DNA of 64,000 nt from Cryptomeria japonica (taxonomy: Eukaryota; Streptophyta; Pinopsida; Cupressales; Cupressaceae). A program made the position numbers and the translations under genes. Of the stretch, positions 1 through 12,985 are shown one piece after another (position 1 is the first letter of the stretch; every line of letters starts with the position of its first letter). The notes under the pieces are model-generated. The model was not told the DNA's origin, ran no database searches, and worked only from the letters and a program-made list of their open reading frames with translations. Where the stretch lies: the NCBI RefSeq assembly GCF_030272615.1, contig NC_081410.1:126469140-126533139 (forward strand). Direction: 5' to 3'.

Positions 1-772
1 ATTGATGCACCAATGTATAAATTGTCGAATGAATACCTTACAATATGTAAACTAATTGTATTGCACTCTGATTAAGATTTACATTTTTTTAAAAGTAAAC
101 CCAAAACCAGAAGAATCCATAAGAAATTTATAAGATTTTTTTTTTTAATTTTTTTTTCTGAAAGCATGTGAAAGTTAGTAACTGGGACCCATTGATGGGA
201 CAGATAACGAAACTGTAAATATCAATCTTTACATGTTAATTAGATTAAACCATTCAGTTTTCAATTCAGATAATGTATTGAATGAATAAGTTTGGAATGC
301 GTGTTCATTGCCCATTTATAACATCAGATAACAGACGTGTCAAACTTGAGTTGCCAATTTTATTTTAAACAGTGTTTGATGGTTATAGCTCACGAACCTG
401 TTTTTTCTATACTGCAGAAATACTTAAAAAGGAAGTCCTTTTTTAAAGAAAGTGAACAATTTAAACATGGACTGTGAAGTTTGAGTTCATTATTGACACG
501 TTTTTTTAATGTGTGGAGGATATCCATGAAGTACTATTCTGCAAGATAAAATTGAAGGGGGGCATGCAAAATAAATGGATACAAGGAGTTGTGGGAGGTA
601 ACTGTGTTATAGGTGTAAAAATAAGGTGTTTGTAAAATTTTATTCTTATTTGTGGTTAATGTAAGGATTTAATAAAGTATTTTGTTTTCAAGCATTTTTA
701 TGGTATTTAATTTAAATCTGTGTTTAGTCATGTCAATTCTATATGGTATATTGTCGTTTTAAATTATTAGAG
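1..772. other. AT-rich intergenic DNA, no gene seen
   Basis: No reading frame with recognisable protein similarity, no RNA gene and no repeat boundary was seen here. Homopolymer runs of A and T are frequent. It ends at the left target duplication of the small LINE fragment that follows. Confidence 0.5.
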
Positions 773-789
773 ACAATCAATATGAGGCA

Positions 790-1082
790 TCGTCCGGACT
801 GTGGTTGCTTGCAGGTGGAAGGGAAAGTCTTCTCCCCTGCCTAAAACCTCCTTCATTGGGGTTTGGGTGTCTCACCCCCCCGCCCCGCCCTTGAGGGGGG
901 TCTTTTTTGTTCTCCAGTTGGATAGCATTCCTTGCCTGTCTGACTGTGATTGTTTCTAACTGCCTATAGGCGGTTGTTTTTTTGCCAACATAATTTCTCT
1001 TGATGTTGTTTGTTTTTTGCTGATAGTTTTTTACTATGTTAAGGGTCAGCGCCCTAGTTAACACTGCTTTACTAATAAAAAA
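790..1082 (+). mobile_element. Short 3' fragment of a LINE (or LINE-derived SINE)
   Basis: The fragment is flanked by a 17-bp direct repeat, acaatcaayatgaggca (773-789 and 1083-1099, one mismatch), which is a typical LINE target-site duplication. The plus strand ends in an A-rich tail after the segment gttaagggtcagcgccc. Nearly the same segment lies close to the 3' end of the large minus-strand LINE at 7190-37478, so this is probably a strongly 5'-truncated copy of the same family. The long open frame on the minus strand here is the complement of this untranslated 3' region and is not a gene. Confidence 0.75.
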
Positions 1083-1099
1083 ACAATCAACATGAGGCA

Positions 1100-4000
1100 A
1101 CACTATTGCTTTTGTCAATTCAATCTTTTGTTTAAGTAGCTTAGTAATCAATACATGATGTGAAAAAATATTAATAGATTATAACATCAATTTGGGGATA
1201 TACAAACACAACACAATGTAGAGAGAAGATGTTAGGAAGAAACATGTTTGGAACAATTATTTTCCTTCTTGAAAATTATTTTTTAAAGTCAAAAAGTGTT
1301 TTGTCAAAACTCAGGTCACATAAGAATCCTATATCATAGACAACAAAGACTATTGTGTCAAAAGACAAGTTTAGAAAAGTGTCGGATTTTGTTGTTTCGC
1401 AATCCAAACCTATTGTGAGGGTCTAGAAATGTTTGAAAACAAATAGAGAAAAATGTGGTCTTCGTTATAAGAGTGGTGTTCAATCTTGTTGGTCATTCTT
1501 GTGAAGCCAAAAAATTTGAGTTCTCAAAACAAATAAATCAAGATGTACTAAGTCTAATAATATTTAAGCTTCTTTTCATTGTGGATGTTAGAGGCATAAC
1601 TGTAGTAATTGTTTGACCTCCACCCATTGTGGTCAACGTACATATTTAGTCTCAATTGAACATGAACTCTATACATACATAAGTAAACCAAGAATGTGAA
1701 AATGATCCCGAGACAAGGAAATTAACTAATAGAAAATTGATGACTATTGAAGATGCATTTTAGCTCAATACACCTATTTCTGAAGACAAGAATACATTTT
1801 CCTTTAAATAAAACAGTAAGCATGCCAATTCAATGACCCTGAACAAATATTTAAAGTTTGGGAAGAGGGGTGGTGTCTAAGGACACTATTGAGGAGCTTG
1901 TTAGACAAGAATTGATCTTCCTTTGAACAAAATCCAAGGCGTGCCAATTCAATGGCCATGAACAGATATTTAAAGCTCTGGAAGTAATTAAGATGTTGCT
2001 ATGACGCTCTCTTATGAATGTTTCTTGAAGATACTTAGCATGTCTTAATAGGTACAAATGCATAAAGACACATCCTTTTACATGACATCGTAACATTGTG
2101 CGATTTGAAATAATACACACTTTAATCAGTTTAAAATGACTAACTAGAAGGAAGAGATGGGTTCAATCTTTTTCTAAGTTCAAAATTTTTTAATTCAAAT
2201 TTATACATTTAAAGTTGATCTAAATCAATTCAACACCCACTGATCTAGAATAAAATAACGAATAATGAATATTACAAATAGAATCCAAATCGTTAAAATA
2301 TTTTTTAATAAAACGAAGATAACTTATTTTACCAACTTCTACACGAAAACATCACCAATTACTACTAAAAACAATCTCATCAAAATAAACCCAAAAACAT
2401 TAAAAAAATATATCATCATTGACAGTCACAAGCACCTACCAAGCTAGTAGTAGAGTTTTAGTAGACTCTTATTCCTTTGTACATTCCCTTCAGATGCCAA
2501 AAAAACACTGATAACTTTGAGTTGATGCCCATGACAAGTATGGAAATAGAATGGAGAGTTTTTAGAATGAGGACAATAATTCACATCTCAAACAGTCAAA
2601 TAAGGACATGAAAGCACAGAGAAATTGAACCGCTGTATTTGTTTCTCTTGAACAATGATTGCAGGATTTGACAGAGAGTGATGTGAGTTGGTTACATGTT
2701 TGGTAGAACCTTGTTATCCAAACAAAACAAAATGCATCAAATAATACTTCTCAGAGATTGATGAAAGAGCTAACAAATCCTTTGACACTTGGCTTGCCTG
2801 AGACACATTCATTGCTTTATGTATTGAATAATCTTATCTTCTGTAATGTCTTCTTGACAAAAGGTTTCCATGAAAGAGATGGTTCATGTAACAGTCCTCT
2901 GATTATGCCCCACACCATGATTGGACAGGTCCACTCTCAATTTGTTTTTCCATCTGTAGTAATGTGTATGGCATGGCTTTTCTTCAAGTGCAATGATTAG
3001 TATACAAGTGTTATATTTTTACGGAAAAGATGATGAATCATTTTACTCTTTTTCAATTGTACGTAATTTAAGAAATTATTTTCTTTTTGTTTAATTTTTT
3101 TTATTGATTTATCATTGTATTTAATTATTGCTATATTACGTAAGAGTGTGTTATTTGATTGGAAAGATGAAATAAAGATATTATAGTATGAATCTTCTTT
3201 TCTTGAAGCATATTTTAATCTATAATTTGAGAGTGATATAAAGCAAAATAAACAAGAGCCGTGTATCTATTTGGTTGGAAAGATGAAATAAAGATATTAT
3301 AGTATGGATCTTCTTGTCTTGAAAATTTTTTAATCTATAATTTGAGTGTGATATAAAGTATACTAAACAAGGGTTGTGTATCGTTTTTGGTGAGGTACAT
3401 TTAACATACTTGCATAATCTTGATAAAAGTAATATATAAGAAGATGGTTTATATATTGTGAAATTTTGATAGTACAATTTGTAAATAATTATTGGCTTGT
3501 ATACTATAGTTCAGTACTCTAACTAATCTTTTTTCTTAAAAGGTGACACAATTTTAAAATGTTAACTAGTTATTCCATGAAAAATTTAAGCAATGGTGTT
3601 GTGTATTTGGATGGGGTTAGTTTGCCAATTATATTTGAACACTTCTAATTGAAAAATATTGTTGACACTATGAGTTCAATCATAGTTGGCAATAAGGATT
3701 GAAGGTGTCTATTTGGCATTTTGGCCATTGTTTACAATATTTGAATATAGAGATGAAATTACTTGCTATTATTTTTAAATGAGTAATTTGTTGAAAATGT
3801 GAGTTTTTTAGTATATTTTTTGAAGGGGTAAACACTTTCGACCTAAACCTATGAACCAATGAGGTCACAAATAGGAGACCTCATCCCCAACATAAACACT
3901 CAACAATAACACCCCAACATGGTTTGAACCTTGGTCGCAAGAATCACAACACCACGATTTAACCATCACATTAATTTCAACTTATTGAAAATGTGAGTTT

Positions 4001-4700
4001 GATCATAGGCAACAATGAGGATTGAAGGTGTAGATTTGATATCACTATTTGCGGTATCTAAAGTACAAATGAAACTACCTACTTCTTTTGCCTCAAAGTT
4101 ATGAAAGCACTTAAGATTCACAATATGTATATCCATAAAATATGTGTTTATGATAAAAGTATAACTTCATGTGAGGTTAAAAATTTATATATTACAAATT
4201 TGACACATTTGAATTTTACTACCCAATATGAACTTTTGGTATTTGGTAGACTTTTAGCTCAATATTATATGGAATTATATTGTTGGCGTCAATACAATTG
4301 AGCGAACTGTTGAACTAAGTGACTCAAATAACTCTTTCCTAGATGGTGTATAAACACTGTAAGGCCTTGAGAATACACTTCATACTATTGAGATTATATC
4401 TACTCTTTACATTTAAATTAGACATTCCACTCAAACTAGTCACCACACAACTCTTGATTATTATTTTTAAACCTTTATGTAGTATCATTGTCCCTTGTGA
4501 ACTTTATAATTAATATTTATTACCTAATAATTGATAAATTAATAAATCATCTTACTAGGTTAATTTATTATTTTAATATAATAAGTATAATTCCATCTTG
4601 ATTCCTCAATGCATGAATAAATCTACTTTAGTTTTCTTCACTATATCCTTCTTAGTTTCCCTAATGAAGCTCAAATAATTGCCAAATGATATGGTGTTTG
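1100..4700. other. AT-rich intergenic DNA with small local duplications
   Basis: No gene was recognised. Short open frames here encode low-complexity peptides with no motif. Local duplications are visible: two ~45-bp similar segments (about 1815 and 1927), a ~116-bp tandem duplication (3145-3376), and two similar blocks near 3670 and 3990 sharing 'ggattgaaggtgt'. These look like decayed non-coding sequence. Confidence 0.45.
3145..3376. repeat. Tandem duplication, period ~116 bp, two copies
   Basis: The segment beginning ggaaagatgaaataaagat occurs at 3161 and again at 3277. Similarity continues through 'aatctataatttgag.gtgatataaag', with scattered mismatches. Confidence 0.75.
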
Positions 4701-7180
4701 TGCACTCTAATCTCTCTAGAATAATATACACCTTGTGTTAGAGCACATAAGTGTTTCCCACTATTGGGATAGAAGAAAAACATGCCAAAATGAACAATGC
4801 TCAAAATTGCATCAATTCGATCAAGCCTAGTCAATGCACATATGGTGACATGTAGTATCCATTAGTAAGATAGAAATTGATCAAAGATTTTTTGATCAAG
4901 ACACCTTTGACAAAAGTACTTATGAGTTTTGCATAAAATGTAGGGATGACCAATCTTTTTTGCAATTCTTATTGGCAGTTATTTATTATCAACTCCACAA
5001 ATTATAACATTATATAGCCCAAAACACCTTCCAAATATTGTACCAATTAACATTATGCAATAGGGTAGGCCAATGAACCATCATTCATTTGAATTATTTA
5101 TAGAATGTAAGTAACAAGGTAATTGAATCCTAATGAGATGAAATTGGAAATTAGTGAGCATGAAGTTTTGAAGTTTGAGTGAGACAAGTGCATGAGAAGA
5201 GAGAGAAATGAGATAGATCAACATTGCCTAAAAGTTTAGTCACAATCCTAGATATAGAGATATTAAAAATCAAATGTATTGATGTTTAGTAATAGGGGAA
5301 GGAAATATAAATGATGCATGGGGAGTTAAGTGGCTTATAATGGAATTCATTTGTATCTAATCTTGGCATACCCTTATTTGTTCTTTTACAAAAATGCATT
5401 TTGAGTTCCATATGAGTCTTTTACCCTTCAATTAGATGTGTTGCATGAGTGGCTTATCTATAAACAATGTAGCCTCAAATTCTTTACCCATAGAGCCCAA
5501 AACACACTAAACCCATGGTAGTCCATGGTCATGGATTTTAATCAAGTTATTGATAATTATTTAATATTAAACCCATAAATTATAATATTGTGTAGCCCAA
5601 CAAACCTATTTATTTTGAATATTGTAAAAAATAAAAATTATGAAATGACGGCCAATCAACCGTCTCTTATTTGGATTTCTTTTAAAATGGAAGTCTTAAG
5701 GCAATTCAACCTAATGAGATGAAATTTGATAGGAGTTAGCATATAGTTGTGAAATTCAAGTGAGACAAGAAAATTGCATCAAAAGAGAGAGAAATGAGTT
5801 AGAACAAAATTATGTATAATTATATTCTCAATATTAGATATAAAGATAGTACAAATCGAATACATTTATGAGTAGTTATTAGGGAAGGAAATGAAAATGA
5901 TGTTTAGTTTTTGGAACATTTACCTACAAACCAAATGATACCTCCTAGGTGTATGTAAGACTTCATAGAACCTATGTACTTGAAGATATACACCAATAAA
6001 ATGAAGAACTTTACTTTAGTTATCTAGCATCATCACTTGTCAATTGGTGTAAATTTTTTATTTGATCCTCGAATATTTAAAAATAACATTAGGGATTTAA
6101 TATAAGCTCCTTTGATATAAGGGCTTGATCCAAGCCAACTAGTGGAAAGAAAAGGTTGAGAAAAATATAGACCTAAAAGATATCCTTTCATGGATATCCC
6201 AAATGATTTATTATGTTCTTATATTATAACAAGAATTCCTCTAAAATAGAACTCCTATAAAGTTTGTTAATAATAGTGTAAAGCTTTTATGCATTAATGG
6301 CATCTCAAACTTTCTTATAAGTTATTCCATTTTATTTTTATTCAAAAATTGACTCATCTGGATACTTGACTGTACATATAGTTGATGAAATTATTCTCAT
6401 GAAGCTTATTTAAAATATTTTTGAGCTTTACAAAAGTAACCAATGTAAATGTGTCATCCCTGACTAGACTCTATGTGTTGCTTCTAAAATTTTCAAGTGT
6501 ATACATTCTAAAGAAAAGAAAATATAGAATTTAGTGGAGGTTTCTTGCATTTGTCTTTTCTTGGAGACACTTTTTTCTTATAAGAAACTCAATATGAAAC
6601 TACCCCTTTTCATGGTTTCTATCAATGTGCGACTTGTAATAGATCTTGAAGATATTGAGCTTACAATTTGGGAGCTATTTGAGGTGCTTGCATGATTGTG
6701 TATGTACTGTCAGAGTACCCTCATTTATTCTATTTATACAAACACATTATATGTTACATGAGCAACCTATCTATAGTCATTGTATCCCTCAAATTATTAA
6801 CCCTTAGAGCCCTAAACACCCTTATATTAGGGTGGATTATGATTATGTATTTTGACTAACATATTGGCAATTTCTTATTATCAAACACACAAATTACTAT
6901 ATGTGTAGCCCAATTTCTCTATTTATTCTCAATTCTTGTAGGAGATGGAATTATGAAAAGAGGTAAGCCAATGAACCATCTCTCATTTGTATTTCTTCTA
7001 AAATGCAAGTAATAAGGCAATTCAATCTAATGAGATGAAATTGGAAATGAGTGAGCATGAAGTTATGAAGTTTGAGTGACATGTGACAAGTACATGAGAA
7101 GGGAAAAATTAGCTAGATCAATATTACCTATAATTATAATTTCAACCCGACTTATAGATATGTGAAAATTAAATAAATTT
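4700..7180. repeat. Repeat family R, left part (degenerate, irregular units)
   Basis: Blocks of one family recur. A block beginning near 'taatgagatgaaatt' and running through 'gagtgagacaagtgcatgagaagagag' is seen near 5131, 5712 and 7028. A preceding block with 'tgtagccca..cctatttatt' is seen near 5010, 5600 and 6910. Spacing between copies is irregular (roughly 0.6 and 1.3 kb), so it is not a clean satellite. The same family continues at 37.49-38.96 kb, on the far side of the large insertion. No coding potential was recognised. It may be remains of an old non-autonomous element or an old segmental tandem. Confidence 0.65.
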
Positions 7181-7189
7181 ATGTTAGTT
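7181..7189. repeat. Left target-site duplication of LINE A
   Basis: The 9-mer atgttagtt here matches atgctagtt at 37479-37487 with one mismatch. The two copies flank the LINE A complex, and family R resumes on either side. Confidence 0.5.
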
Positions 7190-7430
7190 TTTTATATTAA
7201 AAGCAATGAGAGAAAGGGTGTTGACCCTTAACACAATCCAAAGGCTTTCAATAGCGCATTCATAGAAAAAAGATAAAAAAAAACTAGAGAGTCCAAACAA
7301 CAAAACAATAAATAAGTAGCAGCGGGGGAAACACCCTGTAAGTCCAAATTAACAATTCAAACCATTAAACCATTTAAACCTAGACCTAGGGACCAGAGTT
7401 GCGAAGACCCGCCTGTAGAAGGACATTGTC

Positions 7431-9016
7431 CTAGTTGTCTGTGAAGAGCTTGAAGAGCTCCCTGCATGCTTGCTTGTCTTCATCCTCTCCCTCCAGGGCC
7501 TTGTCCTGCAACAAAAAGAGGGTTGTTGCCGAGTTGTGCATCACTCTAATCCAGAACTTGTTAATGCTTGCCAGTTGTTTGTCCCGAGTGTCCAATTTGA
7601 TCTTCATTTCCTTAATCTCCATCCTCAAGGCTTGTAATTTCGTGTTCACCCCTTGGCCTTTGAATTTATTTTTTAGCTCACGAACCACACTTTTTAGGGT
7701 TTGCATCTCACCATCCCTTAACTAGTCACTCAACTCAACATTGTCATCCACCTTCACAGTTTGTTGCACATCTTCAGCAGTTTGGCAGCTCCTCTTCTCC
7801 TCTTTCTGCACCCCTTTCTTTTTATTGGTCCCTTTTATTCCCCTATCTTTCTTCTCAACAACAATACCCAATCTATCCTCTTCCCTCTCCTTTTCCACCT
7901 CATCCCTAATAGCTAGCCCCAACACATCAATAGACTCAACCTTTTGCAACATTTCGCCCGGGGTCACCTTGTCCAATTCTTTAGTAGGGTCCACTTTCTA
8001 CCCTGTCACATCTTGGGAATCCATAGGAGGTTTAATGTCAGCCTACTAATAAAATCTAGCCTTTCTAGTCTCTAATTCCTCCCCATTAGGCTTATTTAAA
8101 TTCCCACCATCGCTCTACTCAGTATCTTCTTCAGACTCTATAATAGTCCATTTTTTACCTTTTATGTTGCTCGCCTCCCAAGAGATAATCTTGAACAACT
8201 GTCTCCTTCCTTTAGTACTAACGTTGGGGTCATCTTCCTCAATATCTTTAGAATTGGAATTGTCAATGAAAATTCTCTTCTTTCTACCCAAGGGTTTGTT
8301 TTTTCCCTTTGAGCATATGGGTTTTCACTCTCTGATAGTGGAAATAGCAAGTGAGAAAAATTTGGGAGGGCCAAGTTTCATGATGGTCATAGAGGAGGAA
8401 GGGATGGGTGAAAAAGCAAAGGCTTCAACTAAGAGTTGGAAAATCTGGGGGCAGGGGGGAGCGGGCAATTCCATTTGCATACGTAGCTAGGAGGTGGGAA
8501 GCATTAAGAGGGGCTTCAAAAATCATAATATTTTGTGAGGAGCATAAGGATGAATGGTAGGAATAGAGCCTATAAATCAGACCCTAGTGGAGAGGGATGG
8601 GCCTTTTATCTTCATTTTTAGGGTCCAAAGCTTCCTTGATGGAGCTTTCGAGGGAGTGGAGTAGCTAATGGGAAAGATAACTAGTGTTATTAATTCTAAA
8701 ATGGTTTAACATAGGCATATGGTAATAGTAATAAACCTTGCGATGATCCTCAAGGGTAAAGTATTTCATGTTCATGAGGTATACCCGGTTCCATGGGTAT
8801 GGTAACTCCTCCCTAGCAAAGTTGTCTTGTATCTTAATAGGGGCTTCTTTTCCCTTGAAAAAATTGTTGAGACTATTACTATTAGCAACATGGTTGGTCC
8901 TCTTCCATCTTTTTCCTTCTAGGGTAAGGCTCGCAGCTTGGTCAATGACCTCCTCAGAGACTTCGAATGAAATTCTCCCTAAAAAAACCATTTCGGTTGG
9001 TCTAATAAATGGCTAA
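7431..9016 (-). pseudogene. LINE A extra downstream ORF (ORF-X), decayed
   Basis: This sequence lies 3' of RNase H in LINE A and is broken into several frames. Upstream part (8991-8665 and continuing to about 8590): residues such as YFTLEDHRKVYYYYHMPMLNHF align with YLTVDGRFTKIYNYHFTILNHF in LINE B, and IPLH.GLIYRLY aligns with PLVHQGLILLIYEY. A basic patch (GRKKRIF, near 8285) follows, then an acidic/lysine-rich linker (7994-7722). The last part (7706-7431) is rich in charged heptad-like residues and looks coiled-coil. The frame at 9469-9092 may be a further N-terminal part. The layout matches the LINE B copy. Function unknown; the first part recalls the plant mobile-domain or 'putative plant transposon protein' families, which is inference from appearance only. 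Confidence 0.6.
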
Positions 9017-9774
9017 TTGGATTGAAAGATGATCATCATACCCTCTCAAATTATCCAAATATTTTTCCACCCCACCCTCGACACATTAATGTCAGACAAC
9101 AGGGTCATTTTTAAAATTATTTGGCTTGTCTGACTCATAGCACACTCTATCACCACCTATGACGGACTCACAGATATTTTTAGTGAAGGCACCACTGAAA
9201 ACTAGAGACATTAACCTTTTTATGATAGAGGTAGCTAAAAAGGAGCACTGCCTTGGTAAAATGATATTAACATTTTCATTATTGTTTTTATTCCCAAAAT
9301 TGTGTGAACCAGTGAAGGTGTAATTACTTCGCTTAACCTCTAAATTATGTGGTGCATGCAAAAGGTAAAACTTACCTTGAGAAAGGACATCAACATTTAA
9401 AATCGTCTTTTTTTTTAGGGATTGAAAAATCATTATTGCCCATACATCCACATGTACATTAAAGCCCAATATTCTTCATGAAAGCACAAAATCCCAAGGG
9501 AGTCACGTGAACCCCAATGTAGTCAAGATGCATCGTCAGTAAAATAAGTCTGAAGCAATGTCAAATCATGATGGTGATTTGGCCACCAAATTCATCACTC
9601 CATTTGGTAGCCCATGTCATATTAATGTCGGTCCTTATTAGTGCCAATTTGAGCTAATTCAAATTTGTAAAATATCGCCTCATTGAACCCACACAACCAA
9701 GCTAGAGAAGGTGGATTTTGTTACACAAATAACTACCCATGGGAACTCCAGTTGTGCGACACTTTCCATCGAGA

Positions 9775-12128
9775 AGTAGTTAGACATTGTTTGGGAGGGA
9801 ATGCAACCTCCTCCAACATCTCAAACCCCTAGCTAGAAGACCAAGAGCCGATAAGGCATCCACCACCTTGTTTCCCTCTCTATAAACATGACTAATCTCA
9901 AAAGAATCAAATCTCATAATTAACTTGTGGATGTCTTTGATTGTGCCATCAATAGCCCAATTGATTGTGTTCAACCCTTTATCAATATTAATAATGAGTT
10001 TGGAATCACCCTAAATGATAATGACACAAATTCCAATAGATAGGGCTATCCTAAGACCCCAAGCTAAGGTCATACCTTCTGCTTGGCTGCTAGTAAAACA
10101 ATTTAGATTGCCAGTGTAAGCATACACCATATGACAAAGATGTGATCTTAGGACCCCCTAGTAGTGGCTAAACCTTGGGACTATCTAGCAGCACCATCGA
10201 AGTTCAATTTGTACCAACCAAGTCTGGGTGGTTGCTATTTGGTGTTCATTCTCATCAATTTCTTAGTATTATCAAAGGTTGCATAAGAGCGGGAAAGGTC
10301 CCAGTGTAGAGCCACCTTGATATCTTGATGGGTAGAAGGATTAGGAAGGAGCTTGACATGAGTGAACACAAGATTATTCAATATATAGGATCTTAAGGAA
10401 GGACCTAAAAATCACATTAGCAAGGTTCTCCACACCGCAAAAGATCCTATTATTCCTTTCTTTCCAAATACTCCATCATAGATGGGGTGGAATTTATTTC
10501 CATAGTTAACAAATAAGGGGATCAAATTTTGACCCCTTCCACTCTTTGATCAGGTGAATTAAATTCACATTCATAGTCCAATAGAGATTGTGTTTTTGAC
10601 TCACCATCCTTAAAGGATTCTAACAAAGTTATAATGAAGCAACATGTGAGAAATTATTTTTCTTCTATTTTGCACATGACACATCTATTAGGGAGTTGAA
10701 ATCCCCTCTTGATGAGATTATCTTTGGCAAGGGATTTTTTGTGCAGGGTTGTCCACCAAAAGAAAAAAAAATTAGGGATGAGTTGATGGTTCCAAACTTA
10801 CCTCCACCAATATAGAGAGTTGTTTTCTTAAAGAAGAATTTGATAAGAAGATTTGATCATGAAATCTCTCCCCCCCCCCCCCCCTCGGTTTCAGTTACCA
10901 AATGAATTTGTCTTCATGGGGAAAGAAGGGCAATCCAACCTATTTAAGAATTTTCTACACCTTCAAAGCATCATGCAGTAGATGGGGTGATTATGTTATT
11001 AGAGGGCAATATGCTTCCAAGAATTATTGGGGGCAAGGTAATCACCAACCCACTGTCCAAAATAGGATTTAGCGCAAACCTATAATCTCCTAAGAGAGAG
11101 GATGGAAGCCAACGGTTTATCTCCAATCCAAGTATCTTCCTAGAAGCGAATGCTACCCCCATTACCAACAAGCCATTTTAGACCTAGAGAGATAACACCC
11201 CTTCTCTTAAGAATATTATTCTAGATTTTGGAACCATTGGGGAACCCTTCTAAATTCAATATCCTATGAAATTTTTCTTGATGAAGGTTCTTATCACTCA
11301 TAATATGGCACTGGTAAGCTTTGTGAATAGCCAATTTCCATCCAATTTTAGTCATGAGGGCCTTGTTGAATTGTGAGATTTTCCTTATTCCCAATCCTTC
11401 CTTGTCTCTCTGATAGCATACCTTGTCTTATCCAACCAAGGACAATCTCTTCTTTTCTTCCATACTTGTCCAAAGTAAAGTCCTTTGGATTCTTTCCAAC
11501 TTCTCAACCATAGAGGTCGAGATCTTGGATAAGGAAAGGAAGTAGATAGGGATCCCTTGTAGAGAGGAAGGCAAGAGTTAAATTTTTCCAACACTACTAA
11601 GAAGTCTTCCCTTCCAGTCTGGGAGTTTCTTTTACATTATTTCAAGAATAGAATTCCAAAAGGCATTAGAGACTTCCTTGATCATGAGAGGTAATCAAAA
11701 GTAAGTACCCAAGAGGGTAGCAGTCTAGCATCCCAGAATATCTTTAGTTTTACTTTGTAGCCTATCGACAGTATGGAAGAAGTAAAAATTGCTCTTTTCA
11801 TAGTTAATATGCTGACTATATGCTTCCACATATTGGTTAAGGAATTTTTTCCATCCCCAAGCTTCGACAACTGAGGCCACCCTAAAGAGAATAGTACCAT
11901 CAACAAACTATTGTAAAACAGTAGGTGGAACAAAGGAGGCAGGTTTGAACCCTTGAAAGGCCTTATTATTAACAAGAGCGATGAAATTTCTTCCAATAAA
12001 TTTAGCAAGAATAATGAATAGGTAGGGGGACAACATATCACCTTGTTGCACCCCCCTAGTTGCACCAAAAGTCTCCCTGGGGACACCATTGACCAAAACA
12101 AAGTACTTGATAGTAGAAATACATTCTT
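9775..12128 (-). pseudogene. LINE A ORF2, C-terminal piece: RT, zinc-binding region, RNase H
   Basis: The minus strand enters in RT with CISTIKYFVLVNGVP, then GATRGVQQGDMLSPYLF (motif before the catalytic site) near 12050. The expected catalytic F-V-D-D reads FVDG at about 11900, so a catalytic Asp is lost. A late RT/thumb region follows, then a decayed zf-RVT-like stretch near 10.7 kb. The RNase H start GWYKLNFDGAA is near 10220, and an RNase H C-terminal region (ISHVYREGNKVVDALSALG) is at about 9890. There are several frameshifts and stops, and a 15-C run at 10870-10884. It would have copied LINE RNA at the target site. It is clearly dead. Confidence 0.8.
10870..10884. repeat. C15 homopolymer inside LINE A
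   Basis: Fifteen consecutive C on the plus strand, within the decayed zf-RVT region of LINE A. It is a likely indel hotspot and possibly length-uncertain in the assembly. Confidence 0.9.
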
Positions 12129-12148
12129 GGGTATGTGCAGGATCATGG
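12129..12148 (+). repeat. Left 20-bp TIR of the 23.4-kb segment
   Basis: GGGTATGTGCAGGATCATGG is the perfect inverse of 35481-35500. Confidence 0.9.
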
Positions 12149-12977
12149 GGGTCCAAAAAGTGGCGATATGAAAAAAATAGCCTTCTCTACTCGCCTAAAA
12201 ATGCAAAAAATTTGTGTTGACTTTTTGGTTGGCTTGGATGTCAATACATCTTGCCATGGTAAAAACCCAAGAAAATATCTGATATTAATGGGATATTATA
12301 TTAAAAATATATATATTATATTATATATGATATAATATATAATATAATATAGAATATTATTTTATTTTATTTTAAGCGAAAGTGGCAAGCCATTGTAATA
12401 TAAATTAATATATTAACTGGTTCAAGGGCTCCTGGAGGAAAGAACTAGCAAGAAAACCTCCATTCCTTGCAAAAAAATACAATGTTTGTAGATATAACAA
12501 TCCAAAATAAAAAAACTTTGAACCTTTGGACCTATGAAAATGATTGAGCCAAGATTGGCCCAATTACATATTACAATACAATGTTCTAAGTACATGGTAT
12601 GTATCATTTAATATTTATTATGCCACAAATTATATTTTAGAAGAAGGCTACAAACACATAACCATGACATTACATGTATTGAAAACAAGATCATCGTGTA
12701 ACCTGCAAATAAATGACCCAAAAACTGATGGACAAAGAGCATTATGTCTTCGAATTAGGAACAAGATAGCAAGTAGAAACATTGTGACTTTGATCCTCCA
12801 GAATCTTGCTCCCAAAAAACATCATCTTCAACAAAACAACTGACATTGCTGCAGGTATACAATATTATATTATATATTATATAATATATAATATATAATA
12901 TATATTATATAATATATAATATATAATATATATTATATAATATATAATATATAATATATATTATATGTTATTTATAA
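12149..12977. other. Left subterminal region of the TIR segment, no gene seen
   Basis: This is AT-rich sequence with no recognisable protein. It contains two palindromic TA-rich tracts (about 12300-12360 and 12855-12977) built of alternating tatatta/taatata words. The second tract is the hAT target. Short open frames here show no motif. Confidence 0.5.
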
Positions 12978-12985
12978 TATAATAC
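12855..12985. repeat. TA-rich palindromic microsatellite
   Basis: Runs of tatattatataatatataatat repeat with a period of roughly 37 bp. The tract supplies the target tataatac used by the hAT element and continues on the other side of it (13938-14002). Confidence 0.8.

Noticed and set aside
777-1151. 124-codon minus-strand open frame
   Set aside because: It is the complement of the plus-strand LINE 3' fragment bounded by a 17-bp duplication; the peptide is low complexity.
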